Below, piece by piece: positions 1 through 9,722 of a stretch of 64,000 bases of DNA. The DNA is from Longicatena caecimuris (GTDB lineage: Bacteria; Bacillota_I; Bacilli_A; Erysipelotrichales; Erysipelotrichaceae). Location: positions 18,273-82,272 of the forward strand of contig NZ_SMBP01000013.1 of assembly GCF_004341945.1 (NCBI RefSeq). Reading direction: 5' to 3'. How positions within the stretch are numbered: the first letter of the stretch is position 1; every line of letters begins with the position of its first letter. The translations under genes and the position numbers were made by a program. Below the pieces are notes generated by a model. The model saw nothing but the letters and a program-made list of their open reading frames with translations, did not search any database and had not been told where the DNA came from.

Positions 1-1
1 G

Positions 2-940
2 GTGAATTTATTTGCCATTACTTTGAAGAAGTTTGGCATTGAAGTTACCTTTGTTGACCCGGATGCACAGCCAGCCGAAATTGAAGCTGCTTTTCGTCCG
101 AATACCAAGGCCGTTTTTGGTGAGATCATGGCGAATCCGGCCATGAATGTGTTGGACATTGAAAAGTTTGCCAAACTAGCACATGCCCATGATGTACCTT
201 TATTAATTGATAATACATTTGCTACACCGATTTTGTGCCGTCCATTTGCATGGGGTGCCGATATCGTAATCCATTCAACGACAAAATATATGGATGGACA
301 TGCCTTGCAGGTAGGCGGTGTGATCGTAGATAGTGGGAACTTTCCTTGGGATAATGGAAAATTTCCTGGCTTAAGCACACCGGATGAATCTTATCATGGT
401 ATTGTTTATACCGAAAGCTTTGGTAAGGCTGCTTATATTACCAAAGCACGCGTACAGCTGATGCGTGATTTAGGTTGCTATCCAGCTGCCCATTCTGCTT
501 TCCTATTAAACCTAGGCTTAGAAACACTGGCTTTGCGCATGGAGCGTCATTGTGCAAATGCCCAGAAAGTGGCTGCATATTTAGAAAGTCAGGAAGCTGT
601 TGAATTTGTAAACTATCCAGGCTTAAAAAGTTCTAAATACTATACTTTGGCACAGAAATATCTGCCAAATGGCTGTTGTGGAGTTATTTCCTTTTCCATT
701 AAAGGGGGAAGGGAGCGCGCCGCTGCCTTTATCGATCATTTACAACTCGCTTCTTTGGAAGTCCATGTAGCCGATATTCGTACCTGTGTCTTGCATCCGG
801 CAAGCTCAACACATCGTCAGTTAAGTGATGAACAGTTGGTAAATTGCGGTATTACCCCAGGCTTGATACGTTTATCATGCGGTATTGAAAATGTGGAAGA
901 TATCTTAGATGATCTGAAACAGGCCTTTGCGCAAATTTAG
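2..940 (+). CDS. metY: O-acetylhomoserine sulfhydrylase (MetY), 5'-truncated by window edge
   Basis: This is the C-terminal 312 residues of a PLP enzyme of the Cys/Met metabolism family, which normally has about 430 residues; the reading frame enters from the left edge, so the true start lies outside. It contains the PLP-lysine segment HSTTKYMDGH followed by a GGVIVD stretch, and an upstream LIDNTFATP segment typical of the family. The family makes homocysteine from O-acetylhomoserine and sulfide in the cytoplasm. The metA gene follows after 11 bp, and that MetA looks acetyl-CoA specific, which supports the O-acetylhomoserine reading over cystathionine synthase or lyase. The pairing implies direct sulfhydrylation for methionine synthesis. 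Confidence 0.9.
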   Translation: MNLFAITLKKFGIEVTFVDPDAQPAEIEAAFRPNTKAVFGEIMANPAMNVLDIEKFAKLAHAHDVPLLIDNTFATPILCRPFAWGADIVIHSTTKYMDGHALQVGGVIVDSGNFPWDNGKFPGLSTPDESYHGIVYTESFGKAAYITKARVQLMRDLGCYPAAHSAFLLNLGLETLALRMERHCANAQKVAAYLESQEAVEFVNYPGLKSSKYYTLAQKYLPNGCCGVISFSIKGGRERAAAFIDHLQLASLEVHVADIRTCVLHPASSTHRQLSDEQLVNCGITPGLIRLSCGIENVEDILDDLKQAFAQI

Positions 941-951
941 GGTGATTTGGT

Positions 952-1872
952 ATGCCAATTAATATACCAAATGGATTGCCTGCTAAGGAGATTTTGGAAA
1001 GTGAAAAAATCTTTGCCTTAGAAGAGGATGTTGCCCGAAAACAAGATATTCGTCCATTGCGCATTGCTATTTTAAATCTGATGCCGAAAAAGATTGAAAC
1101 AGAAACGCAGATCTTGCGTTTGATCAGTAAATCACCTTTACAGGTAGATATTGACTTTATGAAGGTCAGTAACCATGTTTCTAAGAATACCAGTGCCGAT
1201 CATCTATTGAAATTTTATGATGATTTTTCCATGTTGAAGGAAAATCATTACGATGGTCTTATCATTACCGGAGCACCGGTAGAACATTTAGAATATGAAG
1301 ATGTGGATTATTGGCAAGAGCTTTGTACGATCATGGAATGGAGCAAATCCCATGTTTATTCCACCGTGCATATCTGTTGGGGTGCGCAGGCAGGCTTATA
1401 TTATCATTATGGGATCCAAAAGCATTTACTTCCACATAAAGTATTTGGTATCTTCCCGCAGCTCTTGTGTGATGAATATAACTTTTTGACCAATGGCTTT
1501 GATGAGGTACATATGACACCGCATTCTCGCCATACAGCGATTGATGAAGAAGCTTTAGCAGAGGTCAAGGAACTGGAAGTTTTATCACGCTCTAATACAA
1601 CAGGCTCTAATATTATTGCTACACGTGATTTTCGCCGTATCTTCATTATGGGGCATTTAGAATATGGAAAGGATACCTTAGCACAGGAGTATTTCCGTGA
1701 TCTGAACCAGGGCAAAGAAATTCAGATTCCATATAATTATTTTCCTGAAGATGATCCTAGCAAAGAACCGCTTTTTAAATGGCGTGCCCATGCCAACTTG
1801 CTTTATCGCAACTGGCTGAATTATGTATACCAAATGACACCATTTGACCTAAAGGAATTGACAACAGGATGA
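952..1872 (+). CDS. metA: Homoserine O-acetyltransferase, MetA/HTS family
   Basis: The 306-aa protein has the MetA fold landmarks: nucleophile Cys142 in HICWGAQAGLYYH, and His235 and Glu237 in GHLEYG. Residue 111 is Glu (GAPVEHLEY). In characterised MetA enzymes Glu at this position goes with acetyl-CoA use and Gly with succinyl-CoA, so I call it an acetyltransferase despite the historical name succinyltransferase. It activates homoserine for methionine synthesis and supplies the neighbouring MetY. The ATG follows the metY stop by 11 bp, so the two are cotranscribed. A hairpin terminator overlaps the stop codon. Confidence 0.93.
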   Translation: MPINIPNGLPAKEILESEKIFALEEDVARKQDIRPLRIAILNLMPKKIETETQILRLISKSPLQVDIDFMKVSNHVSKNTSADHLLKFYDDFSMLKENHYDGLIITGAPVEHLEYEDVDYWQELCTIMEWSKSHVYSTVHICWGAQAGLYYHYGIQKHLLPHKVFGIFPQLLCDEYNFLTNGFDEVHMTPHSRHTAIDEEALAEVKELEVLSRSNTTGSNIIATRDFRRIFIMGHLEYGKDTLAQEYFRDLNQGKEIQIPYNYFPEDDPSKEPLFKWRAHANLLYRNWLNYVYQMTPFDLKELTTG

Positions 1873-1892
1873 AATAGTCCTGTTTTCTTTTA
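1863..1892 (+). terminator. Terminator of the met operon
   Basis: A 7-bp stem AACAGGA/TCCTGTT with an 8-nt loop is followed by TTCTTTT. It overlaps the metA stop codon. Confidence 0.7.
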
Positions 1893-1936
1893 AAATTTCA
1901 TAGTATAATGATAAAAAAAGTAGGAGGTATTTTCAC

Positions 1937-3055
1937 ATGGAATATAGAGAGATGAAACATGGATATACACCATCTTTATTAGGATTTGGCTGTATGCGTT
2001 TTCCAACGAACAAGGATGGCAGCATTGATGAGAAACAAGCAACGAAAATGTTGGATACAGCCATTGCCCATGGAGTGACGTATATTGATACGGCTTTTCC
2101 TTACCATCATGGTGATAGTGAACCTTTTGTGGGCAGGGTGCTGAAAAAATATCCACGTGATAGTTTTTACCTGACAACCAAACTTCCTTTATGGGATCTT
2201 ACTTCTTTAGATGATGCAAAGGTAATGTTTGAGAAACAGCTTGCGCGTTTAGATGTAGACTATGTTGACTTTTATTTGTTACATGCCTTAGACAAAGCAA
2301 AATGGGAAAAGGCAAAACAATTAGGTATTGTGAGCTATTGTGAGGAATTAATGCAAGCAGGAAAGATTCGCAATTTTGGTTTTTCTTTTCATGATAGTTA
2401 TGAGGTCTTTGAAGAAATTCTAACTTATCGTGCTTGGGATTTTTGTCAGATTCAATATAATTATGTAGATACGGATGTACAGGCCGGAGATCGTGGCTAT
2501 GCTTTAGCTGAGCAGCTAGGGATTCCAATGGTCATTATGGAACCAATCAAGGGTGGTTCATTATCTTATTTACCAGAAGATATCGCTGCCGAAATGAAGG
2601 CATACGCTCCAGAAAAAAGCATTTCTTCTTGGGCATTGCGTTGGGTTGCCAGCAAACCAAATGTGAAGGTTGTCTTAAGTGGCATGTCAAGCATGGAACA
2701 GGTCTTGGATAATCTTTCCACCTTCGAGCAATTCACACCATTGCAAGAGGAAGAACGTCAGTTGGTTGAAAGAGCAGCGAAGAAGATCAAAGAGCGTACC
2801 CGCAATGGCTGTACCGGATGTAGTTATTGTATGCCTTGCCCTTTCGGTGTAGATATTCCTAAAAATTTCAAATTGTGGAATGAGTATGCTAAATATGCCT
2901 TTGTACAAAAAACCAAAGATGCGTATACTAGTATGAAGGAAGAAGAAAAAGCTAGTCATTGTCAACAATGTGGAAAGTGTGAAACGCTATGTCCGCAAGC
3001 CTTAACTATTCGTAAGGATCTAAAATGTTTAGATGAGGAATTAACTAATTTATAA
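1937..3055 (+). CDS. Aldo/keto reductase with C-terminal 4Fe-4S ferredoxin domain
   Basis: The first ~280 residues form an aldo/keto reductase TIM barrel, starting with GFGCMRFP and with DTAFPYHHG and KLPLWD segments. The last ~90 residues carry two cysteine clusters, CTGCSYCMPCP and CQQCGKCETLCP, the pattern of an iron-sulfur domain. This architecture is widespread in anaerobic Firmicutes, where it is annotated as an oxidoreductase of unknown substrate. The start has a good ribosome site, TAGGAGG. It is a monocistronic unit between two terminators, and a TATAAT-like -10 lies about 20 bp upstream of the ribosome site. Confidence 0.9.
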   Translation: MEYREMKHGYTPSLLGFGCMRFPTNKDGSIDEKQATKMLDTAIAHGVTYIDTAFPYHHGDSEPFVGRVLKKYPRDSFYLTTKLPLWDLTSLDDAKVMFEKQLARLDVDYVDFYLLHALDKAKWEKAKQLGIVSYCEELMQAGKIRNFGFSFHDSYEVFEEILTYRAWDFCQIQYNYVDTDVQAGDRGYALAEQLGIPMVIMEPIKGGSLSYLPEDIAAEMKAYAPEKSISSWALRWVASKPNVKVVLSGMSSMEQVLDNLSTFEQFTPLQEEERQLVERAAKKIKERTRNGCTGCSYCMPCPFGVDIPKNFKLWNEYAKYAFVQKTKDAYTSMKEEEKASHCQQCGKCETLCPQALTIRKDLKCLDEELTNL

Positions 3056-3061
3056 ACCGAT

Positions 3062-3098
3062 AAGATATTTGCAAACATCTCTTGCAGATATCTTTTTT
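3062..3098 (+). terminator. Rho-independent terminator after the aldo/keto reductase
   Basis: A 13-bp stem AAGATATTTGCAA/TTGCAGATATCTT with one G-U pair and a 7-nt loop is followed by a T tract. Confidence 0.88.
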
Positions 3099-3238
3099 AT
3101 TATATACGAATTCTCTATGTTTTTGTCTTAAGTTATACAACCTAGCTGCATTTGTACACATATCTTATTCTATGTCTAGGTATTTGCCATCAGCTATTTT
3201 TACCAGGTTCAATATACTAACATAGGAGGTGTTTAAGG

Positions 3239-3481
3239 ATGACATTACAGGAGGTGCCTTTGCTTACACAGGTGGAAATCATAGCATTACATCATGAGGC
3301 ACATATGAAACGCCGGCTGATGGATCTGGGCTTTGTTGTGGGTAATATCGTAGAACCTATTCTTTCCTCACCCTCCAAAGGTATGCGGGCATATATTGTA
3401 AAAGGTGGTAAGATTGCTTTGCGTGCGAGCGATGAAAAGAACATCGAAGTTCGCGAAAAGGGGGAGTTTCGTGCTGTTTGA
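3239..3481 (+). CDS. feoA: Ferrous iron transport protein A
   Basis: This 80-aa protein is an SH3-like FeoA, with the family segment RRLMDLGFVVGNIVE and a basic C-terminal half. FeoA is a small cytoplasmic partner thought to modulate FeoB. The ATG follows a strong AGGAGG site. feoB starts inside its last codons, so the two are translationally coupled. I did not find a convincing Fur box in the 130 bp upstream. Confidence 0.9.
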   Translation: MTLQEVPLLTQVEIIALHHEAHMKRRLMDLGFVVGNIVEPILSSPSKGMRAYIVKGGKIALRASDEKNIEVREKGEFRAV

Positions 3482-5591
3482 GAAATTAATGCAGATGAAT
3501 GAGGAAATTAATGAATTATATGAAAAAGAAACAAAGGGCTATACAATTGCCTTGTTGGGAAATCCAAATGTCGGAAAAAGTACAGTGTTTAATGGTTTGA
3601 CAGGCATGAAACAGCATACGGGGAATTGGCCTGGTAAAACTGTTGAACTGGCTAGTGGCACTTTTACACATCATGATTGCATTCATGAAATGATCGATCT
3701 TCCTGGCACTTATTCACTTTTAGCACATTCTAGTGAGGAAGAGGTAGCACGCAATTTCGTTTGTTTTGAAAAATGTGATGTCTGTCTGGTCGTTTGTGAT
3801 GCGACGATGTTAGAACGCAATATGAATTTAGTCTTACAAACCATGGAAATTACGAATCGTGTTGTAGTAATTGTTAATTTGATGGATGAAGCCGAAAAGA
3901 AACACATCCATCTGGATCTTGATAAATTAGCTAACTTATTACAGGTTGAAGTCGTTGGCATGAGTGCTCGTAATGGAAAAGGATTTCGCAGCTTAAAGGA
4001 AGCCATTGAAAAAACAGCTCAAAAACCACTGCGTGAGTGGTGTGTACTGTCTTATGATGCACAATTGCAACAGGCAATCGAAAGACTGGCACAGACTATT
4101 CATGCGCCTGGATGGAATCATCATTTTCTGGCATTAAAATTACTTGATCCGCAAGTAGAGGACGAAAAATTTTATGCCGTCTTGACGAATAAAGAGGAAG
4201 TTCAGACTATGGTCAGACAGGAACAGGAACATCTAAAAAGAAGTGGCTGCTATGAACAATTTGAGGATATCATAGTGAATGCCTTACAAAAAAAAGCGAA
4301 GATGATCTGTGATCAGTGTGTCAAGATTGAGGATGGATCCTATTTAGAAAAGGATATGCGTATGGATCGTATCGTTACGCATAAGGTGTGGGGCTTTTTG
4401 TGTATGATCGTGTTATTGGCATTGATTTTTTGGATCACAATTGCCGGTGCCAATGTTCCAAGTGCTTATCTAAGTGCCTTCTTTGTTCAATTGGAAGCAT
4501 GGCTACATCAGGCTTGTGAGCAGCTGCATGTGGCAAAACTGCTAGAAGGTTTATTCGTGGATGGTATGGTAAAGACAGCAGGATGGGTCATTGCCGTCAT
4601 GTTGCCACCTATGGCTATTTTCTTTCCCTTATTCACCTTATTAGAAGACTTTGGCTATCTTCCGCGTATTGCCTTTAATCTGGATGGCTTTTTTCAAAAG
4701 GCTTGTACGTGTGGAAAACAGGCATTGACTATGGCAATGGGCTTTGGATGCAATGCAGTTGGGGTTAGCGGTGCTCGCATTATTGATAGCCCTAGAGAGC
4801 GTTTGATTGCTATTTTGACGAATGTCTTTGTGCCGTGCAATGGACGTTTTCCTACGCTTATCAGTATTATCACCATGTTTTTTGCCGGTATGTTTGCAGC
4901 ACCGTGGAATGGTTTATTTGCTACGCTCCTGCTGACTCTTGTCATCTTGTTTGGTATCTTTTTGACCTTTTTGGTATCAAAATTCTTATCGAAAACCTTA
5001 TTAAAGGGTATACCTTCTAGTTTTTCTCTGGAACTACCGCCATATCGCCGCCCACAGTTTGGTAAGGTCATCCTTCGTTCTATCTTTGATCGTACTTTAT
5101 TTGTTTTGGGAAGGGCCATCAGTGTGGCGTTACCAGCCGGCATCATCATTTGGTTGTTCGCCAACGTGGAGGTGCAGGGAATTACGATCTTAGCATATGT
5201 CTCCGGTTTTCTAGATCCTTTTGCGAAATTGATGGGATTGGATGGGGTAATTCTATTAGCATTCTTATTAGGATTTCCAGCAAATGAGATTGTCGTACCT
5301 ATTATGATTATGGCTTATATGGCAAGTGGTTCTATGAATGATCTAAGTAATCTGACCTTACTTAAGAGTTTATTTGTTGATCATGGTTGGACATGGATCA
5401 CTGCCATTTGTACGCTGCTGTTCTCCCTTGTGCATTTTCCATGTGCTACCACATTATTGACTATTCATAAAGAAACGCAAAGCTGGAAATGGACATGGCT
5501 GGCATTTCTGATTCCTACAATATTAGGAATCCTGTTGTGTATGAGTGTGAATGCTGTTGCACATCTGATTCTTCTGATTTTCCCCTTGTAA
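3471..5591 (+). CDS. feoB: Ferrous iron transporter B, GTPase-membrane fusion
   Basis: FeoB imports Fe2+ through the inner membrane. The N-terminal G domain shows G1 GNPNVGKST, G3 DLPGTYSL, G4 NLMDE and an SARNGKG G5 region. The second half contains about eight to ten hydrophobic segments with two Gate-like repeats. I prefer the GTG start at 3471, which has GGGGGAG seven bases upstream and overlaps feoA by 11 bp; an upstream ATG at 3405 would overlap feoA by 77 bp. With that start the protein has 706 residues, normal for Firmicute FeoB. Confidence 0.93.
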   Translation: MLFEKLMQMNEEINELYEKETKGYTIALLGNPNVGKSTVFNGLTGMKQHTGNWPGKTVELASGTFTHHDCIHEMIDLPGTYSLLAHSSEEEVARNFVCFEKCDVCLVVCDATMLERNMNLVLQTMEITNRVVVIVNLMDEAEKKHIHLDLDKLANLLQVEVVGMSARNGKGFRSLKEAIEKTAQKPLREWCVLSYDAQLQQAIERLAQTIHAPGWNHHFLALKLLDPQVEDEKFYAVLTNKEEVQTMVRQEQEHLKRSGCYEQFEDIIVNALQKKAKMICDQCVKIEDGSYLEKDMRMDRIVTHKVWGFLCMIVLLALIFWITIAGANVPSAYLSAFFVQLEAWLHQACEQLHVAKLLEGLFVDGMVKTAGWVIAVMLPPMAIFFPLFTLLEDFGYLPRIAFNLDGFFQKACTCGKQALTMAMGFGCNAVGVSGARIIDSPRERLIAILTNVFVPCNGRFPTLISIITMFFAGMFAAPWNGLFATLLLTLVILFGIFLTFLVSKFLSKTLLKGIPSSFSLELPPYRRPQFGKVILRSIFDRTLFVLGRAISVALPAGIIIWLFANVEVQGITILAYVSGFLDPFAKLMGLDGVILLAFLLGFPANEIVVPIMIMAYMASGSMNDLSNLTLLKSLFVDHGWTWITAICTLLFSLVHFPCATTLLTIHKETQSWKWTWLAFLIPTILGILLCMSVNAVAHLILLIFPL

Positions 5592-5614
5592 TTTCAGCAT
5601 AAGTTCTTTATAAT

Positions 5615-5845
5615 AATAAAGAATACGTTGATGAGGACTAGTAGTAAAATGCCTTCACCCAGAGAGAAAAGACACCAGCTGAAAGTCTTTTTGTGAAAAG
5701 CCTTTATGAATTCACCTAGGAGTGGGAGTAATGATCCCCCGTATCACACAGCGGTTATCTGTGTATTGTAAGTAAGTGTGTCGCAAGATGAAACAGGATG
5801 GTACCGCCCATACGCATGGGTTCCTGTAGCTTGCGGCTTTTTTTA
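5615..5845 (+). promoter_or_regulatory. T-box leader, phenylalanine-specific
   Basis: The leader begins with the GATGAGGA/AGTAGTA stem I landmarks near 5630 and ends with the T-box core GGATGGTACCGCC at 5797-5809. The likely specifier codon is TTC at 5711-5713, a Phe codon. An intrinsic terminator (GCAAG...CTTGC with CAGG/CCTG pairing, then seven T) lies at about 5782-5838 and competes with the T-box antiterminator. Uncharged tRNA-Phe should therefore induce pheST directly downstream. Confidence 0.93.
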
Positions 5846-5866
5846 TAAGCAGAAAGGAATGAAAGT

Positions 5867-6910
5867 ATGGAAAAGCTTACAAGTATCAAAGAAGAAGGCC
5901 TTGCTAAGATTGCAGCCTGTGAAAGTTTGCATGATCTGCAAGAATTACGTGTATTGTATCTTGGTAAAAAAGGTCCGATTCAGGAAGTTATGAAATCAAT
6001 GAAAGATCTTCCTAAGGAAGAACGCCCTGCCTTTGGCCAACAGGTCAATGAGGTCAAAACAATGTTTGCGGATGCGATAGAAGAACGCAAGCAGGTGTTG
6101 GAAATCAAAGAAATGGAAGAAAAGATTGAAAAGGAAAAAATTGATATCACTTTAGATGGTCAAAAGCCGAACCTGGGCAATTTACATCCTTTGATGCTCA
6201 TCCAGCAGGAAATTGAAGATTTGTTTATTGGTTTAGGCTATACGGTAGCTGAAGGTCCGGAAGTAGAAGAAGACTTCTATAACTTTGAACGTGCCAATAT
6301 ACCAAAGGATCACCCTGCCAGAGATATGCAGGATACCTTCTACATCAATGAAGAAGAATTGCTACGTACCCACACGACTGCCGTACAAATGCGCCAATTG
6401 GAATACTATGCAAAACAAAATTGCCATCTGCCAATCAAGGTCATCTGCCCAGGTAAGGTCTATCGCCGTGATGATGATGATGCAACGCATTCTCATCAGT
6501 TTATGCAGTGTGAAGGTTTGGTTGTCGCAGAAGGCATCACCTTATCTGATTTAAAGGGAACCTTGGAATTCTTAGCACAGAAAATGTTCGGTGAAAGCCG
6601 TACGATTCGTTTCCGTCCAAGCTATTTCCAGTTTACAGAACCTAGCGTGGAAGTTGATGTTAGTTGTCATGTATGTGGAGGCAAGGGCTGCCCGGTTTGT
6701 AAAGGAACCGGTTGGATTGAAATCTTAGGTGCCGGCATGGTGCATCCAAATGTGCTACGTATGGCTGGGTATGATCCTGAGAAATGCAGCGGTTTTGCGT
6801 TTGGTGTCGGTATTGAACGTGTAGCTATGCTGAAATATGGCATTACGGATATACGTAATTTCTATACAAATGATCTTCGCTTCTTGAAGACATTTAATCG
6901 TTTCGAGTAG
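5867..6910 (+). CDS. pheS: Phenylalanyl-tRNA synthetase alpha subunit
   Basis: The 347-aa class II aminoacyl-tRNA synthetase subunit carries an N-terminal coiled coil, then motif 2 ([15 protein letters not shown]) and motif 3 ([14 protein letters not shown]). It forms an alpha2-beta2 enzyme with PheT to charge tRNA-Phe. An unusual feature of many Firmicute enzymes is also present: a [12 protein letters not shown] cysteine cluster near residue 270. The ATG follows AGAAAGGAA, and transcription is governed by the Phe T-box just upstream. Confidence 0.97.
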   Translation: MEKLTSIKEEGLAKIAACESLHDLQELRVLYLGKKGPIQEVMKSMKDLPKEERPAFGQQVNEVKTMFADAIEERKQVLEIKEMEEKIEKEKIDITLDGQKPNLGNLHPLMLIQQEIEDLFIGLGYTVAEGPEVEEDFYNFERANIPKDHPARDMQDTFYINEEELLRTHTTAVQMRQLEYYAKQNCHLPIKVICPGKVYRRDDDDATHSHQFMQCEGLVVAEGITLSDLKGTLEFLAQKMFGESRTIRFRPSYFQFTEPSVEVDVSCHVCGGKGCPVCKGTGWIEILGAGMVHPNVLRMAGYDPEKCSGFAFGVGIERVAMLKYGITDIRNFYTNDLRFLKTFNRFE

Positions 6911-6922
6911 GAGGATGTTGGC

Positions 6923-9328
6923 ATGATAATAAGTAAAAAATGGTTAGGACAGTACATGGATCTGTCCGATATTACGATAGAAGAAATGGCCGAACGCATT
7001 ACCGATGCTGGCTTGGAAGTTGAAGGCGTTGCGCATATGTCAAGTGGCAGTAAATTGGTGATTGGTAAGGTATTGAGCTGTGAAGCACATCCAGATAGTG
7101 ACCATTTGCATGTTTGTCAGGTGGATCTAGGGGATACAAGTGAGCAAATTGTTTGTGGGGCACCAAATGTTGCCGCTGGACAAAAGGTCATCGTTGCTCG
7201 TGTTGGGGCAAAGTTACCTGATGGTGAAATCAAAGCCGGTATGATTCGCGGACAAGCCTCTAATGGCATGATCTGTTCTTTATTGGAGCTTGGTGTTGAT
7301 GCACATATGCTGAGTGAAGAAAGTAAAAACGGAATTGAGGTCTTGGATGAAGATGCACCTGTTGGCAATGAAGATCCATTAGGATATCTAGGCTTGGATG
7401 ATGCCATTTTGGATGTTGGATTAACACCAAATCGTAACGATTGTATGGCTGCTTGGTCTATGGCTTTGGAAACCGGGGCTATCTTACATAAAGAAGTGAC
7501 ATTGCCCTATGAAGAAGGCAGTGCTAATATAGGAACACCTACGAAATTAAAAGTTTCCAGTGAAACAGAAAAATGTCCATTATTCTTAGGAAAGGTTATC
7601 AATCATGTGACTATCAAACCTTCACCAAAATGGATGAAAGAGCTGTTAATGGCAGCCGGTATGAAATCGATCAATAACGTGGTAGATATTTCCAATATCG
7701 TCATGTTAGAAACCGGACAGCCTTTGCATTTCTATGATATCAATGCGATTCCGGCTCAGGAAATCACGGTAAAAGATCATCAAGCATGCACATATACCGC
7801 GTTAGATGGTGTTGATTATGCTTTAACTGATGATGATATCGTAATTACCACCGAAGGAAAACCAATTGGTATTGCCGGTATCATGGGCGGCGATGATTCT
7901 AAGATTGAAGATACAACAAGTGGAATTATCATTGAAGCAGCCATCTTCCATCATGTGGCAATCCGTAATACGGCACGCCGTTTGAATCTGAATACCGATG
8001 CCAGTGTGCGTTACCAAAAAGGCATTGAACCGATGGCAACCTTCAAGGCAATGGATCGAGCAGTTGCTTTATTACGTGAATATGCAGATGCGGATGGTAT
8101 TGAAGAAACTGTTCAGTATGGGGATAATCACTATACACCGGTTGCCTTTGATGTGAATCTGGACAGCATCAACAAACTGCTAGGTACAACCTTTGCCGAA
8201 GCAGAAGTTATGCAAGTATTAGAGGATTTGCACTTTGCTCCTAGCAAACAAGGGGAAAACATTCATGTCTGCATTCCTAGCTATCGTACCGATATCAGTA
8301 TGGAAGCAGATATTGCAGAAGAAATCATTCGTATTTTAGGGTATGATCGTTTGCCTAGCACTTTGCCATATATGCCAGCAACTTTAGGGGCTTTAGATAA
8401 ACGTCAAAGAATGCGTAGAAGAGTGCGCGATATCTTAAGTAATCTTGGTTATAATGAGGCTGTCAGCTACTCTTTGGTAAGTAAAAAACATATCGAAGAT
8501 GCTATCCTTCCATGCAGTCAGGATATCGTAGAAATGGCATCACCAATGAGTGAAGATCGCCGTTATGTACGAAACAGCTTACTGCCATCCTTGTTGGGAT
8601 GTATTGCTTATAATCAGGCAAGAAATCAGCATGATGTAGCATTGTTTGAAATCAGTAATGTGTATGGCAATCATCATGTAGAAGAACGCTTAGCTGTTGC
8701 GGCAAGTGGTGCTTTGCAGAAAAACCGTTGGCAGAAATTCAGTGTGGATGTTGATTTCTACACGTTAAAAGGCTTAGCTGAAAGCATGCTGGAAGCATTA
8801 GGTTTTAGTAATAATCGTATTCGTGTTCAAGAAAATAAATTAGATACGAAACATTTCCACCCATATCGCAGTGCAGAGTTATATTTGGGTAAAGAATTAC
8901 TGGGTATTTTTGGAGAAATTCATCCGGCAATGGCAAAAGAATATGCGATTGATGATGTGTATGGCATGGAATTAAATCTTGAAGTGCTGTTAAACAATAA
9001 AGCAAGTAAGGTTAAATTTATCGAAGTCAGCAAATATCCTAGTGTATCACGTGATTTGGCATTGGTTGTTAAAGAAGATGTAAAGGTTGCGGATATCTTA
9101 AACAGCATTCGTAAAAATGGTAAATTGGGTAAAGAAAACATCATTCAAAACGTGGAAGTCTTTGATGTTTATACCGGTGAACATGTAGAAGAAGGACATA
9201 AATCAATAGCATTGTCCATCAACTTCCAGTCAAATGAGCGTACCTTAAAGGATAAGGAAATCAATGAAATCTTTGATAAAATCCTGGAAACTTTGAAACA
9301 TGATGTTGATGCCCAATTACGCGCATAG
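6923..9328 (+). CDS. pheT: Phenylalanyl-tRNA synthetase beta subunit
   Basis: The 801-aa protein has the full bacterial PheT architecture: an EMAP/OB-fold tRNA-binding domain near residues 40-150, B3/B4 editing domain around 210-380 (TARRLNLNTDASVRY lies here), B5, the catalytic-like core, and the C-terminal anticodon-binding FDX domain. It starts 12 bp after pheS with a TAGGAGG site and ends before an intrinsic terminator. Nothing unusual was seen. Confidence 0.97.
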   Translation: MIISKKWLGQYMDLSDITIEEMAERITDAGLEVEGVAHMSSGSKLVIGKVLSCEAHPDSDHLHVCQVDLGDTSEQIVCGAPNVAAGQKVIVARVGAKLPDGEIKAGMIRGQASNGMICSLLELGVDAHMLSEESKNGIEVLDEDAPVGNEDPLGYLGLDDAILDVGLTPNRNDCMAAWSMALETGAILHKEVTLPYEEGSANIGTPTKLKVSSETEKCPLFLGKVINHVTIKPSPKWMKELLMAAGMKSINNVVDISNIVMLETGQPLHFYDINAIPAQEITVKDHQACTYTALDGVDYALTDDDIVITTEGKPIGIAGIMGGDDSKIEDTTSGIIIEAAIFHHVAIRNTARRLNLNTDASVRYQKGIEPMATFKAMDRAVALLREYADADGIEETVQYGDNHYTPVAFDVNLDSINKLLGTTFAEAEVMQVLEDLHFAPSKQGENIHVCIPSYRTDISMEADIAEEIIRILGYDRLPSTLPYMPATLGALDKRQRMRRRVRDILSNLGYNEAVSYSLVSKKHIEDAILPCSQDIVEMASPMSEDRRYVRNSLLPSLLGCIAYNQARNQHDVALFEISNVYGNHHVEERLAVAASGALQKNRWQKFSVDVDFYTLKGLAESMLEALGFSNNRIRVQENKLDTKHFHPYRSAELYLGKELLGIFGEIHPAMAKEYAIDDVYGMELNLEVLLNNKASKVKFIEVSKYPSVSRDLALVVKEDVKVADILNSIRKNGKLGKENIIQNVEVFDVYTGEHVEEGHKSIALSINFQSNERTLKDKEINEIFDKILETLKHDVDAQLRA

Positions 9329-9369
9329 ACAAAAAAGTATTAGAATCAAAGCGTAGATATAGTAAAAAG

Positions 9370-9396
9370 ATCAGGCAAAACACTGCCTGATTTTTT
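9370..9396 (+). terminator. Terminator of pheST
   Basis: An 8-bp stem ATCAGGCA/TGCCTGAT with a 6-nt loop is followed by six T. Confidence 0.9.
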
Positions 9397-9722
9397 CTTT
9401 TTGTATGTATGTTTGCGATAAAATGAATTCATAGTATGTAAGAGGATTAGCAAATGCATGGAAAAGGAAATAGTAACATTATAAATCGTTTTTTCGATTC
9501 TCAGCAAATGCGATTTGCTCCTTATTGCATGAAATAGGGATGCTTTAATATATTTGTGCAGGCGCTGGCTTTACGATAAACTATGCCAGCTAGACATCCT
9601 TCTGTGATATGATTCTTATAGTAACTTCCATAAATTTATGATTTCGTACTATTTTATGTATGTTTCATAATTATCTGTTGAATTTAGCGTAAACAAAAGA
9701 CTAGTACATAGCTGAAATATGC
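9397..9722. other. Intergenic region with a possible structured element
   Basis: No convincing gene is present. At 9538-9599 there is an imperfect nested hairpin: outer GGATG/CATCC and inner GCTGGC/GCCAGC. A 27-codon frame at 9454-9537 follows a weak GAGGAT site but has no recognisable features. Confidence 0.3.

Noticed and set aside
4694..5164. 156-codon frame opposite feoB and similar long antisense frames
   Set aside because: They mirror strong coding frames and have no ribosome sites or family features.
9454..9537. 27-codon frame with weak ribosome site
   Set aside because: Too short and without features; no way to support it from sequence alone.
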